From assembly GCF_048544455.1 (NCBI RefSeq), contig NC_133530.1, positions 18,529,748 to 18,593,747 on the forward strand: a DNA stretch of 64,000 nucleotides, written 5' to 3'. Positions 36,719 to 49,326 of the stretch are shown piece by piece (positions within the stretch are counted from its first letter, which is position 1; each line of letters begins with the position of its first letter). The position numbers and the translations under genes are program-made. Origin of the DNA: Silene latifolia. Lineage: Eukaryota > Streptophyta > Magnoliopsida > Caryophyllales > Caryophyllaceae. The notes below the pieces were generated by a model. That model saw only the letters and a list, made by a program, of their open reading frames with translations, was not told where the DNA came from and made no database searches.

Positions 36719-38153
36719 ATGGATGTTGATGATCATCCAAATAATTTTCCAAGCTTCTTCAAGATAATACTTGAACCTAATCACCACCTTCAAAAATTGG
36801 TACTCTGTATTATTCTTACCTTTTCTCTCTTTTTTTCTTTAGATTTAGTGACGAATTTTGTAGATATGGTGTCTTTTCCTTTTTTTTTTGGTTTTGTTAT
36901 CATTCTTCATTTTTTAGTTATCCAAATTTAGAAAATACTCGTAGTACATTATAAATAGGAATTGGGATGGCGGAAGTAGAAGTCCTTTGGTTAAAAGTTA
37001 TTTTTTTGCGCAGGCTACTGGCTACTACATTACGCTACTAGTTCGTCCCTGAAATTTTCACACACTGCATGCTGCGTGCTGGCTTGCATAGTAACGGAAG
37101 TCCTAAATTTTGTTGTTTCGGATTATCCAGGGAATTCCAAAAAAATTCATGACGGATCATGGGAATGATCTATTGGATGTTGTAAGCCTAAATATTCCAA
37201 CTGGTAAGACATGGATTGTCAAATTACTTAAAGAAAATGGCAGAGTATGGCTTCAAGACGGGTGGAATGAAATTGTGAGCTATTATTCAATATGACAATA
37301 TGTCCTGGCCATTTCTTGATGTTCACTTACGGAGGAATGTCGCGATTCAATGTGCATATTTTCGACATCACATGACTACCTGCGAGATTGAGTACCCTCT
37401 TGATCCTCAACAACCTAGGGAAGTACAGAAGAGAGTCAACGTAACTAAGACCAGGGCTAACCACAGTGCCCCTAATTCTTCATCACAAGGTTTGTGACGG
37501 AACTAGAATTTTCGGTGATGGTTATTTCTAGTTAATTATGTTTTAACTTTCTTGCAGAAAATGGGATGCTTGGTTTGGTCAGACAATATAGAAGGAAAGT
37601 TGGTGTGGTCACTCGTAAGGATATCAAGAAGATTAATTCTTATCAATTCGAAAACCCTTCTTTTACCGTCATAATGCACCCATCTTATGTGACGGATACT
37701 GGTAATAAGTTTCGCGTGGTAAGAGTTTTATTCACTGTACTATATAACATATAAATGAGGTGGAAGGGCGTGCTAATTCAAATAGTTACCGGTCTAATTT
37801 GTTTCGGTTTGGTGCCACAGAGAATACCATCAAAAATTGCTGCAGAGTACTTCACAAATGCACAAGGGACCGGTACGCTTCAAAATGCAAGTGGTGATAC
37901 ATGGCCGATTAGATACAATGGCAGTTCACCAAAGCTTCTTAAATTTTCATGTGGATGGAAGGAGTTTGCATTGGACAATAAATTATGCGTCGATGATATT
38001 TGTGTCTTTGAGTTGATTAATGCAGTCGAGTGTTTATTCAAAGTTGAAATAATCCGACATTCATCTCTACCATCAAGTGTTGGTGTGGCTGGTCCGAGTA
38101 CTTCTACAACATCTCCGGAAGTGAAGCGTGAGGTAATATTAATCGACGATTAA
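36719..38153 (+). pseudogene. REM/B3 gene with frameshifted exon 2 (copy D)
   Basis: Exons correspond to 36719-36799 (81 nt), 37131-37489, 37558-37718 (161 nt) and 37821-38153 (333 nt), with good splice borders. Exons 1, 3 and 4 read well; exon 4 encodes GGW-KEFALDNKLCVDDICVF and ends EVILIDD. Exon 2 is disrupted twice by what look like small tandem duplications relative to copies A, B and E: 8 bp near 37288-37303 (caatatga/caatatgt) and 5 bp near 37368-37376. The first brings a TGA at 37293-37295 inside B3 domain 1, and the net length (359 nt) does not fit the phase of exon 3. It is probably a recent pseudogene, unless an unusual splice bypasses the fault. Confidence 0.75.
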
Positions 38154-39997
38154 CACTTTTACAAACTCGAAACTGTAAAGTTGTTTTTGAAACAGCGTAT
38201 AGTATGATCATAAGGCTAGGGAAAGAATCCCCAGGAACTATTTGGAGTATAATTTGTGTGTTTTATGTAGTCTGTAATTTATTTATTTATTGACAATTTC
38301 GTAATTAATTAAAACGGGTTAAGTTTTTACTCTCTAATCCAAATCTTTATTAAATTTAGTTTTTGAATGTTGATGTACTATTGTGTTCATTAGTTTCATC
38401 TTTGTCTATATACTTTATGTGAAAAGAATCTGTAGTAGACAACTGAGCACGATTGTTGATACTCATTTATAAACAAAAAAGTCCGAGAATATGTGGATCT
38501 AGTCAATATAAATATATATTTTTTAAATCTTTAGATATTACTGACGTAAATGAAAGCTTCTTGCTGTAAATGAAAACTTCTTGAAGATTATATTTTATCC
38601 CTAAGGTTAGATCCCACCCTCACATCATCCACTTTGGCTAGTAAGCCTCATATATATGCCTATTTCCTTGAAGAACTTTTTTCATTGATAAATACAGTTT
38701 CATTGACTGAGACGGAGAGAATATTAAATTGTCGATGTTCCTACTCGTATACGACTGTACTCATATAGTCATATTTCTTCCATTTCCGTCATTAAGCCTC
38801 ATTTGGATACAAAGGCATCATGAGTTCATTACAAAGGTATGTGCATGACAAGTTTCTTGTGTACATTTTCCTAACCATTCATTTCCATACATTTGGATAC
38901 AAAGGCATCATGTGTAGTGTGTACATCTTTGTGTTGATTGTGAAAAGTTTGTAGGCCTGTTATTGTTATATCACAAATTGTTTGTGATTTAAGACATATC
39001 CGTCACTCTTGAAATGATTTGATACCATTTTACCTCACAAAGATCTCTCTCGCAACACTATTCATGTGTCCCCTTTCTCCACTAACCCATTTTGTTACCA
39101 TTTTAACTCACAAAATACCCGCCACAAAATGGAACGTCATAAGGAGACCAATTGTTGTTATATTGAGAGCACTTTATTACTGGGCCTAGAATAGTTGACC
39201 CAACCGGAATGACAGATTCTTGTTTAAGATGGAGATTCCAATTTAAGTTTAAACGGGCTGATAATATGAATATGACAAAAATAGAATGAATCGTGAAAAA
39301 ACAAAATATTTAACTTTAATGGTCAAGTGGGAGTTTGACACGTTTTAATGTTGCTACGAATACCTCTGTCCTAAGGGAGACTAACTGAATCCGAATAACC
39401 CTACTTGATAACGCTAACCCGAGACCCGAAAGTGCATACGAGAATATAAATAAAGGGTCCATTGGTTACTAGTTAAAGTATTAAATCATTGACCAAAAAA
39501 TGAGCGATTTAAAATGAGTCGAACCCGAATTGACATAACTTGACCCCAAGTGTCGTAGCCACATGTAAGGGAGTGGGGTCTTGAGACCCCACAGCTTTCC
39601 GACAAATCGACCCCAAGTGCCGTAGCCACATGTAAGGGAGTGGGGTCTTGAGACTGCCTTTCCGACACAATTGGACGTTTTTCATCATCAAAATTTGTCC
39701 GATTTGAAAATTTTGTCTTTACGACCCCTTAATAAAGAAATGAACAACAATTACATTAAAATAGAGTCCACGCTTAAATGATTCTGGCTCCACCAGTACC
39801 TGACCCTAAAAGACATATGTGCTAGATCTGAATTGACATGACCTTAACTAACTCGAACCACACCCGACCCAATTAACCCTTCGCCACCTCTACTTCTTAC
39901 TTCATGGACTGTCCATTATATACTTCTTAAACACTTAAAAATCCACAAAAAACCACTTAACCACCTAACAAATTAACAAGCTAATATTTGTTTTGTT
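38154..39997. other. Spacer between REM D and REM E
   Basis: It is AT-rich. A 19-base phrase (atttggatacaaaggcatc) occurs twice near 38800-38910. At 39542-39655 a unit starting gaccccaagtg is duplicated with period about 68. No gene is recognised. Confidence 0.45.
39542..39655. repeat. Tandem duplication, period about 68 bp
   Basis: The phrase cgtagccacatgtaagggag and its flanks occur twice (near 39553 and 39621) with few differences. It is probably part of a decayed repeat. It is not coding by any recognised family. Confidence 0.7.
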
Positions 39998-42443
39998 ATG
40001 TCCTTCATGGCCATAGATGATCATTCTCAAATCTTTCCAAGCTTCTTCAAGATAATTCTTGAGCCTCGGCACGACCTTCAAAGATTGGTATTCCTCTCTG
40101 CTTAGCAATTTACCATTTTTTTTGTACGTGCCTTGTTAGGGATACTTAAAATGGAATGTTTGATGATGAATATCTTGAAAAATGAAAAAGTAATTGTACT
40201 TCAATTTCTTATCAATTTCATACTTAAAACAATCTGTTTAAGTATCCTTAACATGTGTCAGTTGTCCAGTTGGGCATAAGTTAGAAAAACCGTTTTTTTT
40301 TTTTGTTGCCAAAGTTGCATGAATGAATGGGCTATGTTTTTTACCAACCTCACTTGCATAGATGAGACAAACCTATCGGTAATTTTAATTCATTATATTT
40401 TTCTCTTTTGTATAATATTTGATCCGTCATAAAGTTAAGACGGATATGCTCGTTCTAAATGAGAATTTGTGCTCTTATTTTGTCTACAAAACTAGTCTTG
40501 GTGACTGCACCCTTTAGGTGATGTCAGGGCCATAGAATCAACAACATATTCTGCATGCATGCAATGTGTGATAATGTCAGACTTATGAATTTTGATGTTG
40601 ATAACCACAACTTTGGAAAGTATAGTACAAATTACAGAGTAAAATGTACTGAAGTCCTGTTTGATAAGGAGTATTAAAGTCCTCAGTGGCAGATTTAGGG
40701 GGACTAGTAGGGGCGCTTGCCCCGTTGAAAAAAAAAAAATGAAAATCTTGCAATGTTTAGTTAAAATTCCGAATTTTTTAAAGTTTACTTATGACATTAC
40801 TTGTTCGCTCCCTAACCGCAAATCCTGGTTGTGCCACTGAAAGTCCTAGTCTCCAGCCTACACAAGATAAGTAAATCAGATGTATGCAACATTTCTTATG
40901 TATGTATTGTGCTTAATCAACTTTCTTAAGGTAATTTGGAACTAGATTATTGTTCCATTTCATAAAAAAGCCCGTGTCAGTTGTCACTCCTAGCAATTAC
41001 GCCGTGTTTTGTGACATACTGCACACTGCATAGGGACTAAATTCTGATATATATGGTTACTGATGTTAGTACATGCAAATGATGCAGTGGAAACTCTAAC
41101 AGTTTCAGAATTGTATCAGGGAATTCCAGAGAAGTTTATGACAGAATATGGGAGTGATTTTATGGATGTTGTAAACCTCAAAATTCCGACTGGTAAGACA
41201 TGGGAAGTCGAGTTACTGAAAGAAAATGGCAGGGCTTGGTTCAAAGAAGGTTGGCCTGAAATTGTGAACTTCTGTTCAATATGTCATGGCCATTTCTTGA
41301 TTTTTACTTACAGAGGAATGTCTCTGTTCAATTTGTACATTTTCGACATGACTGCCTGCGAGGTTGAGTACCCTATTGATCCTCAAGAAACCGAAGTCCG
41401 GAAGACAGTGAGTGAAACTCACACCAAGGCGAACCCAGGTTCACCTAGTTCTTCACCAAAAGGTTATAACGAAGCCGTGATGGTTATTTCTTGTAAGATC
41501 CACTTTCCTGATTGATTCAATCAGTTCAGTTTCAATTTCTTGCAGAAAATGGGATGCTTGCTTTGGTCAGACAATATAAAAGGAAATTTGGTGGCGTCAC
41601 CCGTAAGGATATCAAGAAGATTAATTCTTATCAGTTCGAAAACCCTTCTTTTGCCATTGTAATGCACCCAACTCATGTCACGCCTACTCTTAATTACTTT
41701 CGTATGGTAAGAATTTTATTCATTGTACTACACAAGTATGTCAGAACATTGCAAATATACCATTCCATTTGTGTAAAACCGCCTTACACAAGTATTCTTG
41801 TTAAGTTAGACTTGTGTAAGGCGGTTTTATTATACTAATATCATTGTAAAACGGATCTAAATGGATATGAGATATTAATTTGGATATTTTATAATGACTT
41901 ATGTGCGTCTACAGTCGATATAAGGGCAAAATATTACTCATGTGATGACATGGAGCCATTTTTTATAAATACTTTCAACCCTATCCCATTTTGTTAATTA
42001 CTTTAAGATTAAACCCCATTTTAGCAAAAAAAAAAAACATATAGTAAATGCCAATTCAAATAGCTACTGGTTTAATTTGTCTCTGTTTGGTGCGACAGAG
42101 TATACCATTAACATTTGCTGCTAAATACTTCACAAATGTACAAGGGACGACGGGCACGCTTCAAAATGCAGCTGGTGATACATGGCCGATTAGATGCAAT
42201 GGCAGTTCGCCAATGCTTATGAAATTTTCGTCGGGATGGAAGTTCTTTGCATTGGACAACAAATTATGCGTCGATGATATTTGTGTTTTTGAGTTGATAA
42301 ACGCAGTCGAGTGTTTCTTCAAAGTTGAAATAATTCGACATTCATCTCCAGCTTTACCTTCAAGCGTTGGTGTTGGCCTGGCTGATCCGAGTACTTCTAC
42401 AACATCTCCGGAAGTGAAGTGTGAGGTAGGGATTGACAATTAA
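39998..42443 (+). CDS. REM-type protein with two B3 domains (copy E)
   Basis: Exons 39998-40087, 41120-41462, 41546-41706 and 42099-42443 join in frame to 312 residues, with standard splice borders. Domain 1: PSFFKIILEP in exon 1, then LKIPTGKTWEVELLKENGRA and FLIFTYRGMSLFNLYIFD in exon 2. Domain 2: FENPSFAIVMHP in exon 3 and GGxW-type FSSGWKFFALDNKLCVDDIC in exon 4. The tail ends EVKCEVGIDN, less acidic than in B. It is closest to copy D (shared 161-nt exon 3 and NGSSP, AVEC phrases), so D and E form one subgroup and A, B, C another. A second start at 40007 is in frame. Intron 1 contains a hAT MITE and intron 3 a perfect inverted repeat. It looks intact. Confidence 0.82.
40684..40839. mobile_element. 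hAT-like MITE in REM E intron 1, 156 bp
   Basis: The ends are CAGTGGCAGATTTAGG and the inverted partner cctggttgtgccactg. A perfect 8-bp target duplication, aaagtcct, lies at 40676-40683 and 40840-40847. Confidence 0.88.
41774..41832. repeat. Inverted repeat (hairpin) in REM E intron 3
   Basis: Arms taaaaccgccttacacaag and cttgtgtaaggcggtttta pair perfectly over about 20 bp around a short loop. The same cttgtgtaaggc word recurs in intron 2 of copies B and C, so it is probably a small MITE family. Confidence 0.75.
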
Positions 42444-43760
42444 CACGTTGGTTTCGGAACTTTATATAGTTGATCGGAAGGCTAGGGACAGAAGGCTCCC
42501 GGGAAGTCATGGATTATATTATTTTGGTGTTTTAAGTAGTCCATTGTTAAATTGTGGATGGTTCCTCCTTGTATTAGTTGTATACTACTCATATTTCATC
42601 CATTTTCATAAATATGCATCATTTGGCTATAATGGCATCATTACGAATGTACAACCAGGCCGTCAAATGAATTTAGGAGGCCCCGTTCTAAAACTCAAAT
42701 TGTAGACCATGTATTATAAGTAGCGTATTGTGTAGAAATAACAAATAATATATCAATTTCCAGAGAAAAATCCTAAAAAAGTTTACAATTATTTTAGAAG
42801 AATTTTTTTTTCTTCGCATGTAGTGATTTTTCTTTTCGATGATTAGAGGATATATTTTATTTTAGTTATTTTACATGATATTTCATTATTTAGAGTTAGT
42901 CTCATATTACGCGATTTTACATTATTATTATTCTTTTGGGGCTTAGCCCCTCTTACGTACCATAAAAACATTATTATTACGGATTTTCTAACATATGCCC
43001 TAAGGGCACATGTTAATAAATTAATTAGGAAAGGTCTGTTGGGAATATATCACAATTGTAAAACGGATTCAAACACAACATTATTAGTGGTTTAAAGTAA
43101 TTACTAAAAAATCATACGGAGTATCTGACGATAAATTTGTACTAGGACGTGGCATGAGATCAGTAAACATTTGCATTAGTTATTGTGGGAGCCCAGCTTT
43201 TAAAGAAGGCCGGGAAAGAATATTTAGCGAATAGAATAAAATTGGGCCGTTTGTATTGAAGAATGACAATTCCGTTCCAAAGTACCCAAAATGTAGCACT
43301 CAACAACAAGCTAAAAATGTACAAGAAGAGTTGAATACATTATACATCTTTCTGTTGATTTGGAAAAGTTTGTTCAATGAGTAGCACTTAGACCTATCAA
43401 AGGGTCGAACAAGCGAGTTACGGATTTGGTCATTTTAGGTTTCGGTAAAAATATGTTGGGTCTGTTTTGGGTTTGAAAAATACTGGTGGATTTATATGGA
43501 TTTCGGATCGGGTTCGGGTCAGAAATGGGTCTAATTAACGCATTTTTACAAATGTTTGTTTTCTTTAATTTTAAGGGTTTTTTTTATAGCTGTTACCACA
43601 AGTAAACCACTTTTTGAGAACTGCTACCAAATTAAAAAAGTTTGAAAACTGCTACCATAATCCTTGGTTCGGTTAAAAATCAATACCAATTCGTTAAACG
43701 AGGCAAAATAAATGAATCACAACCATTCATTTCAATCCTTAGATTAAGTCATTGGTGGTA
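42444..43760. other. 3' flank of REM E and decayed repeats
   Basis: The first 250 bases are REM 3' flank. A LINE-like 3' tail phrase (ttttggggcttagcccctctt, cgtaccataaaaaca) stands at about 42935-42970. Beyond 43390 a GGGT/TCGGGT-rich stretch resembles that at 12280-12560. No gene is seen. Confidence 0.4.
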
Positions 43761-45690
43761 GTCAAGCTATACCTCGCAAGTGCACGATTTTATCGTTGTA
43801 CACTATTAAGGATCGATCCCACAAGGAGTTGAAAAGATTACTAATTGTTCTAATTCACGAGCTTAGCTAAGTCAAACTAAAATTGAGAAGTGGTAACAAT
43901 CTAGCACTAAACTAGCAAGATGAAAGGTTAATAAACTAGACAAAGAGACAAGCAAAGAACAAGCTAACAAGGATTAACAGTTGATCAAATAATAGGAAAG
44001 GCTAGAACTCGGTTCTTCCACGAATATACGTAATTCCACATGTAAATTCTCTCGATTAATCTCAAGGGGTAGAAAGGTAAGAGGGAGATGGCTCTAATTC
44101 GTCTAGAACCTCCCTCTCGGGTTCGCAATAGGACACTAGCTACCCCAACTAACCCCCCTCTCGGGTTCGAAAGTCGGTATCCCAAGTCTAAAGCCCAACA
44201 ACCCGAAAACATCTCAAGGTAGTCTAGCATTAGCTAAGGTCATTAAGCCCCCATCAGACTCCGGGTCATCCCACTCCCTCTCTCGAGGGTCGATTTCAAA
44301 CGCTAACTTAGAGGTACTCTACCCCGGTTCTCCCTTTCGGTCTCAACCGAGGTTAGCATTAGGGTCAAGTTCCGGTCACCCAATTTACAACCTAACCAAC
44401 TCTCGTTGGTGGACAAGGGTCACAAAATGACACTACCCAAACATCAATCCATAAACAATTCATTCCTCTAAGCTACCCTCACCAATTTCCCCCAACAAAT
44501 TAACCTAAATGAGAATTAATTAGTGAAATTACCCATACCGGGTCAAACCGAGTCCTAGTAAAAGACTACTCACTAATCATGTTTCTAAGAGCAAAGGAAA
44601 CAATAAAGATGAAGTCTTTAAACATGAACATATAGGGAAGATGAATTCTACTTCTAATCATGCAACAATCCAACAATAATGATGGAGAAAGATAAATTAA
44701 ACTAATAATGAGGATGATTAAACTAAAAGAAACAATCTTTAACAAGAACAACTCAAAGGTTCAATCTTTAACTCAAGGGAGTCAAAGACTCAATCTTTGG
44801 GTGAAAATAACAAGAATGAACAAAGGAAAGATGAATAAGAGTGAAAACAACAACAATCAAACAACAAAGGATGAAAATTTAACATAAACAATTAAACAAA
44901 ACTAAATGGAAAAGCAAATGTAAACTAATGAAATTAGGAAGAGAAATAATACCAACTCAAGAGCACAAAGGAATTTGGATTGAATTATAAGGAAGGAGAA
45001 ACCTTCAATCTTCTTACAACCCAATTTCTACTACTAAATATGATGTAATAATTGAAGAACTTGTCTAATTAAGGAAAGATTAACAACTTAATTAACAAGG
45101 TTTAAACTTGGAAAAGGAAATTATTTCAGATCTGGGAGAGTGTGTACAAATGGTTAAGGGAGGGGGTATATATAGTTTCCACCAAGATTAGGGTAGGATT
45201 TGTAAATGGGCTTGAAAACACGAGTCTGCACTCCCGGCCGGTCAACCAGCCGCCGGTCTTCTGGCCGGCTGGGAGGTTCCTGAAAGTTGAATTAATTTTT
45301 GGAAGTTATCAGGTATGCACGGCCGGGCAACATGCTGCCGGTCACTGACCGGCTGGGGGTACGTTGACTTGATGCTTGACTTTTGGGCTCTATGGGAACT
45401 CCCAGCCGGCTGGCCGGCTGCCGGTCTTATGACCGGCTGGGAAGTTCCTATAACTTCCTTGATTCTTTAACTCATTTGTTCTCCCAGCCGGCTGGCCGGC
45501 TGCCGGGCCACTGGCTGGGAATCCTCCTTGCTTGGTTTCACTTCAATTGTATACGCCTACCGGCTGGGAACACCCCTCAGCTTCATTTGCTCCTTCTTCT
45601 ATGTTGAGTTTAGACAACCCGTCTTCTTGGCTTCATTTCTCCCACTCCCGCCTCAATTCCTGCAAGGAAGATACAATATCATAGGCATGG
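43761..45690 (-). repeat. LTR-like block (fossil), family uncertain
   Basis: On the minus strand the left end reads ctccttgtgggatcgatcc, the phrase common at plant Gypsy-type LTR ends. The block contains T/C-rich and A-rich stretches, repeated ctctcgggttcg words near 44115-44170, and the GC-rich palindromic array at 45230-45560. No partner LTR or coding region was found, so it may be a solo LTR or a fragment. Borders are approximate. Confidence 0.35.
45230..45560. repeat. GC-rich palindromic CCGGCTGG array
   Basis: Four groups of nested palindromes such as cccagccggctggccggctg and ggtc..gaccggctgg are spaced by 60-100 bases of ordinary AT-rich sequence. Each can fold on itself. Confidence 0.8.
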
Positions 45691-46739
45691 GGATTGGGAC
45701 ATGAATTTCAAGCAAGAACATACAAAACCGACTCAAATGGAGTCGGAAAGCATGGAAATAGAAGGGAAAAATGGTGTAAAAGGGCCCTATATCAGTCATA
45801 TTTCCTATTCCTATTTTGCCCCTTCCCTCCTCCTTACAATTCTTCTTTTAGATTTATCTTCTACTCCATTAATCTTTCTTCTATCTTCATCTTTGTTTCT
45901 TCTATCCCATTCTATTTCCTTTAATCTATTCTCATTCTCTCTCCTTTAATCTATTTCATGGGGGTAAGTTCTTAATCCTTCACTTCAATTTGTGATAACT
46001 TTTAATGTTTTCAAATTAGGGTTACCCTTCATGTCTTATTCGACAAAACTCTGGGTTTTTTTCGGATCTTGTAGCTATGTTGAAGGATTCATGTTCAGAG
46101 AGAAATTACAAAGCAACTAATTATAGTTGTTGTTAATTCAGTTGGTATGATGAAGAACAAATAAATAGAGTGACAAAAAAATATAATTATTCAGTTGATG
46201 TTGGAGAAGAAGGTACTCCAATGGATATGATGAAGAAAAATAAATAGAGTGACTGAAAAATACAATTACTAATCTGGGTATATAATATGATACTTGTCAA
46301 ATTTGTGAAGCTTAAAAGCCATCAACAACACCAATCATAATTCCACCACTGCATGCAAGGAGACCGGTGACAAAGGCAAGCGGAAAAGGAGGAGAATCAG
46401 AAAAAGATACACCGCACAACAATCAATGAGATTAAACACCAGAAGAACGATCTACATGACCCCTGAGAAAGGAGGAGAGATTTGATTTAAATTGGAGAAG
46501 CGAAAAAACTAGGATGAAAGATTAGAAGATAAGATTGATGGAGGGAACATCGCCGGAGATAGGTCAGGGCAGCTCTATCTCCGGCGACGGGGCTGGCTGA
46601 GAAGGAACGATGGGTGGAAGGGAAAATGGAGGTTACAAAGAAGGTTTATTGAGATTTCTTTTTAGAGAGAAATTGGGGGATTTTTTAAAGAGAGATTGAG
46701 AAGTTTAATTTGTACTCCCCAATTGATTTTAAACATATA
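45691..46739. other. Possible captured gene fragments, no intact gene
   Basis: A pyrimidine-rich stretch (45800-45960) ending ..atttcatggggg|gtaag looks like a 5' leader with a first donor. On the minus strand 46316-46383 encodes PLAFVTGLLACSGGIMIGVV, like a membrane span of a transporter. A Helitron end at 46740 lies next to it, but no complete gene is present. Confidence 0.3.
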
Positions 46740-46766
46740 CTAGTTTATAACCCGTGAACTTCACGG
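46740..46766 (-). mobile_element. Helitron 3' terminus (minus strand)
   Basis: On the minus strand the hairpin CCGTGAA-g-TTCACGG (46752-46766) is followed after a short spacer by CTAG (46740-46743) and host T. The element extends rightward; its 5' end was not fixed. Confidence 0.5.
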
Positions 46767-48125
46767 AATGTTTTATAATTAGAAGATTACTTTTAAGCTA
46801 ATATATTCTGCTAATAAACTGAAAGTCATACGGAGTATTTACTAAAATCAATCTTAGATAAATATAAAATATAACAAATTAGACCTAGTTATGCGTGCAA
46901 TCCTTATACCATACATATGAAGTATTACTTTAGCTAAATGGTAAGCTATGGGTTTAAAACATAACTGAGATATTATTTAGACAACCTAAAGGTCATATAA
47001 CCCCCCACTTAAATGTTGAAAAAAATTATCGGGGAAAAAAATCTTAAATGAAGCCAATCATAATCTAGGGTATTGATAATGTATCTTCTATTGAAATAAA
47101 GTAAAGATACTAAAATTTTAGAGAAACGGTCTTTCACTCAGTTATGAAGAGACCACTTTTATCGTACCCATTTATGTATTTTTTTCGTATCCTTTTTATT
47201 ATTGATTGTGGTTAAAAAAATCTCTTTCTTTTGATACATGTTTACTAATTATCGTACCTATTTTATTATATATTGTAATTATTTTTATTAGTACCTTATA
47301 TTATAGCATTCGTACTCATTTTTTTAAACTTAGTACAACGAATTTTTCATCAACTTGTAGTTGATTTCTAAATAAATTTATTGAGAAACCGTATCTCAGG
47401 AGATCCAATCAAATAAAAAATGTAGATAACAATTAATCCATATTAGAATTATTAAAATAAAAATAAAAATAATGAGATAATTTATTGAGAACCCGTTTTT
47501 CACTAGTCAAGACCAAGAAAATCTCGACTCGCGGTCGACTTCAAAATGACTCGCTAATTTAGGGGTCGCAACCCGACTCGAACGGATTGACTCGTTGGGT
47601 CAAAGATATATCAAGAATTTTATTAAAATAACAAAGAAAAATAACTGGTTTTTGTAGTTTAAATTACAAAACTAATTAAAAAACCAATATTTTATAATTT
47701 TGTATCCTTTGATTATAAAATAATTATTAAAATAACTTAATTTCTAAAATTGTGTCAATAGAATAATGTAACCATTTAATATGATTAAAATGTTAATATT
47801 AAATATTTTTTATTTTTTTTAAAAAAAAATCCATTTAAAAATGATAAAAAAAAGGGCACAAGAAACTATTTTTTTGACCTGTATTATGACATTAACCCGA
47901 CCCATACCCGTATTTGACCCGACCTGTCAAAACCGTTTGACAGATATACATGAGAGTATTCCGTAATCTTTGCTATAACAAGTCTTTATTAGATTTTATG
48001 ATAGTGATTATTAATAATCAATTAAGGGTATATAATAATGAGTATCTATATAAATATTGTAAAGATTGAACTCTATATAAATATGGTAAAAATCATGGAA
48101 TGATTTTATAAATCAGTGGAGAAGA
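46767..48125. other. AT-rich stretch, no gene seen
   Basis: It probably includes the body of the Helitron ending at 46740. Very AT-rich, with no recognised coding region. Confidence 0.4.
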
Positions 48126-48690
48126 CTTTTTTTTTTTTTTGAAATCCCACAAAGAGTAATTAATTCATAACTTCTAAATCCGCAGCTACAACATCAGCAA
48201 TATTAAGAGGAAAGTCATGCTCCCACCTACGCCTACCCTCCACCCATGGTAACACATGAACAAAGTTATGAGCGACCTTATTAGCAGTCCTACGCGCCGA
48301 AGACCAAATAATGTTATCAAAACTATTACAAAGCAAATAAATATCCTCATAAATTAAGAAAAGCAATCCTCTCCCCTTTCGCTTCTGCTTCAAATCATGT
48401 ATAACTGTAGCGCAGTCACTCTCCATCGTCACAGCTTTTAATCCAGCGTTACATGCTTCCTGCAATCCAGTCGATATTGCAACAGCTTCCGCTTCCACTG
48501 GCTCCAGAAGTTCCCGCCGTTGTACCGTAATACCCCACTTCACAGCACCCGCCTCATCTCTACACACAACACCCACTCCAATCCCAATACCTTCAAACAC
48601 CCCTGCATCAACATTTATTCTAACCCCCCCCCCTCTCCCTTGGCAAGACCCATCTACTTCCCTCCATCATCCCACGACTTTTGACAATGG
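48126..48690 (-). mobile_element. 5'-truncated LINE with open RNase H domain
   Basis: The T-run at 48127-48140 is the A tail. The minus strand then encodes an RNase H fold: VNVDAGV-like start (near 48620), VEAEAVAISTGLQEACNAG, MESDCATVIHDLKQ, ARRTANKVAHNFVHVLPW and a stop at 48160. The catalytic D, E, D and a final H stand in place. The reading is uninterrupted for 146 residues from its first Met. No reverse transcriptase is present, so it is a dead 3' fragment, although a free RNase H-like host gene cannot be fully excluded. Confidence 0.7.
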
Positions 48691-48786
48691 CTCTATATGG
48701 ACCATGTCATAATATATAACGGCTAATGTCTTCTACTAATTCCGCTAGTCTTGGGGTCGTTTGGTTCAAGACGGTTAATAGTTAAA

Positions 48787-48817
48787 CTAGCTTAGCACCC
48801 GTGCAAAATTGCACGGG
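48787..48817 (-). mobile_element. Helitron 3' terminus with perfect 9-bp hairpin
   Basis: CCCGTGCAA-aa-TTGCACGGG at 48798-48817 is perfectly palindromic. On the minus strand it is followed after a short spacer by CTAG (48787-48790) and host T. The 5' end was not fixed. Confidence 0.55.
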
Positions 48818-48907
48818 CATACATAGAAAAATATATAGAAGATTATTGAAGAACATTTGCATAGCACTTGTGATATTGTTACTACATTCATCGGTCTAGA
48901 ACAAATA

Positions 48908-49118
48908 CTCCCTTTGTCTCGGTCATTTGTTATCTTTTTCCATTTTTGGGTGTCTCAGTCAATTGTTGTAATTTTTATTTTGAGAATGAACTTGAAGAGC
49001 AATTTGATCATTCACACTCAATTTGGTCCACTTGTCATTTAGTAATTAGTCGTCCCCTCCTCTTTCCTTGGTCTTTGTGCCAAAACCAAAGGACAATAAT
49101 GGACCGGGACGAAGGGAG
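48908..49118. mobile_element. Stowaway-like MITE, 211 bp
   Basis: The ends CTCCCTTTGTCTCGGTCATT and, inverted, aatggaccgggacgaaggga are flanked by TA. It is a close relative of 27879-28071, sharing long interior phrases. Confidence 0.85.
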
Positions 49119-49326
49119 TAATATTTTATTTTATAGAATAGTCGATAATATATTAATGGCCACATTAAAATTCATTATCACAAATAAATTACACCAATGA
49201 ATTCCCCAAATCATATTTTCCATCCTAGCCACCTTATTTAGTCAATGAACAATCCCACTAAACAAAAAACTTGCATAGTGTTAGGGCCAAAATTACCGTA
49301 TTTTGCCTGGGCTACGTGGCACGAGA

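Noticed and set aside
49252-49278. Helitron 5' end starting TCCCACTAAAC before the outer LTR
   Set aside because: It resembles the start of the Helitron at 55349, but only about 11 bases match and no end was found.
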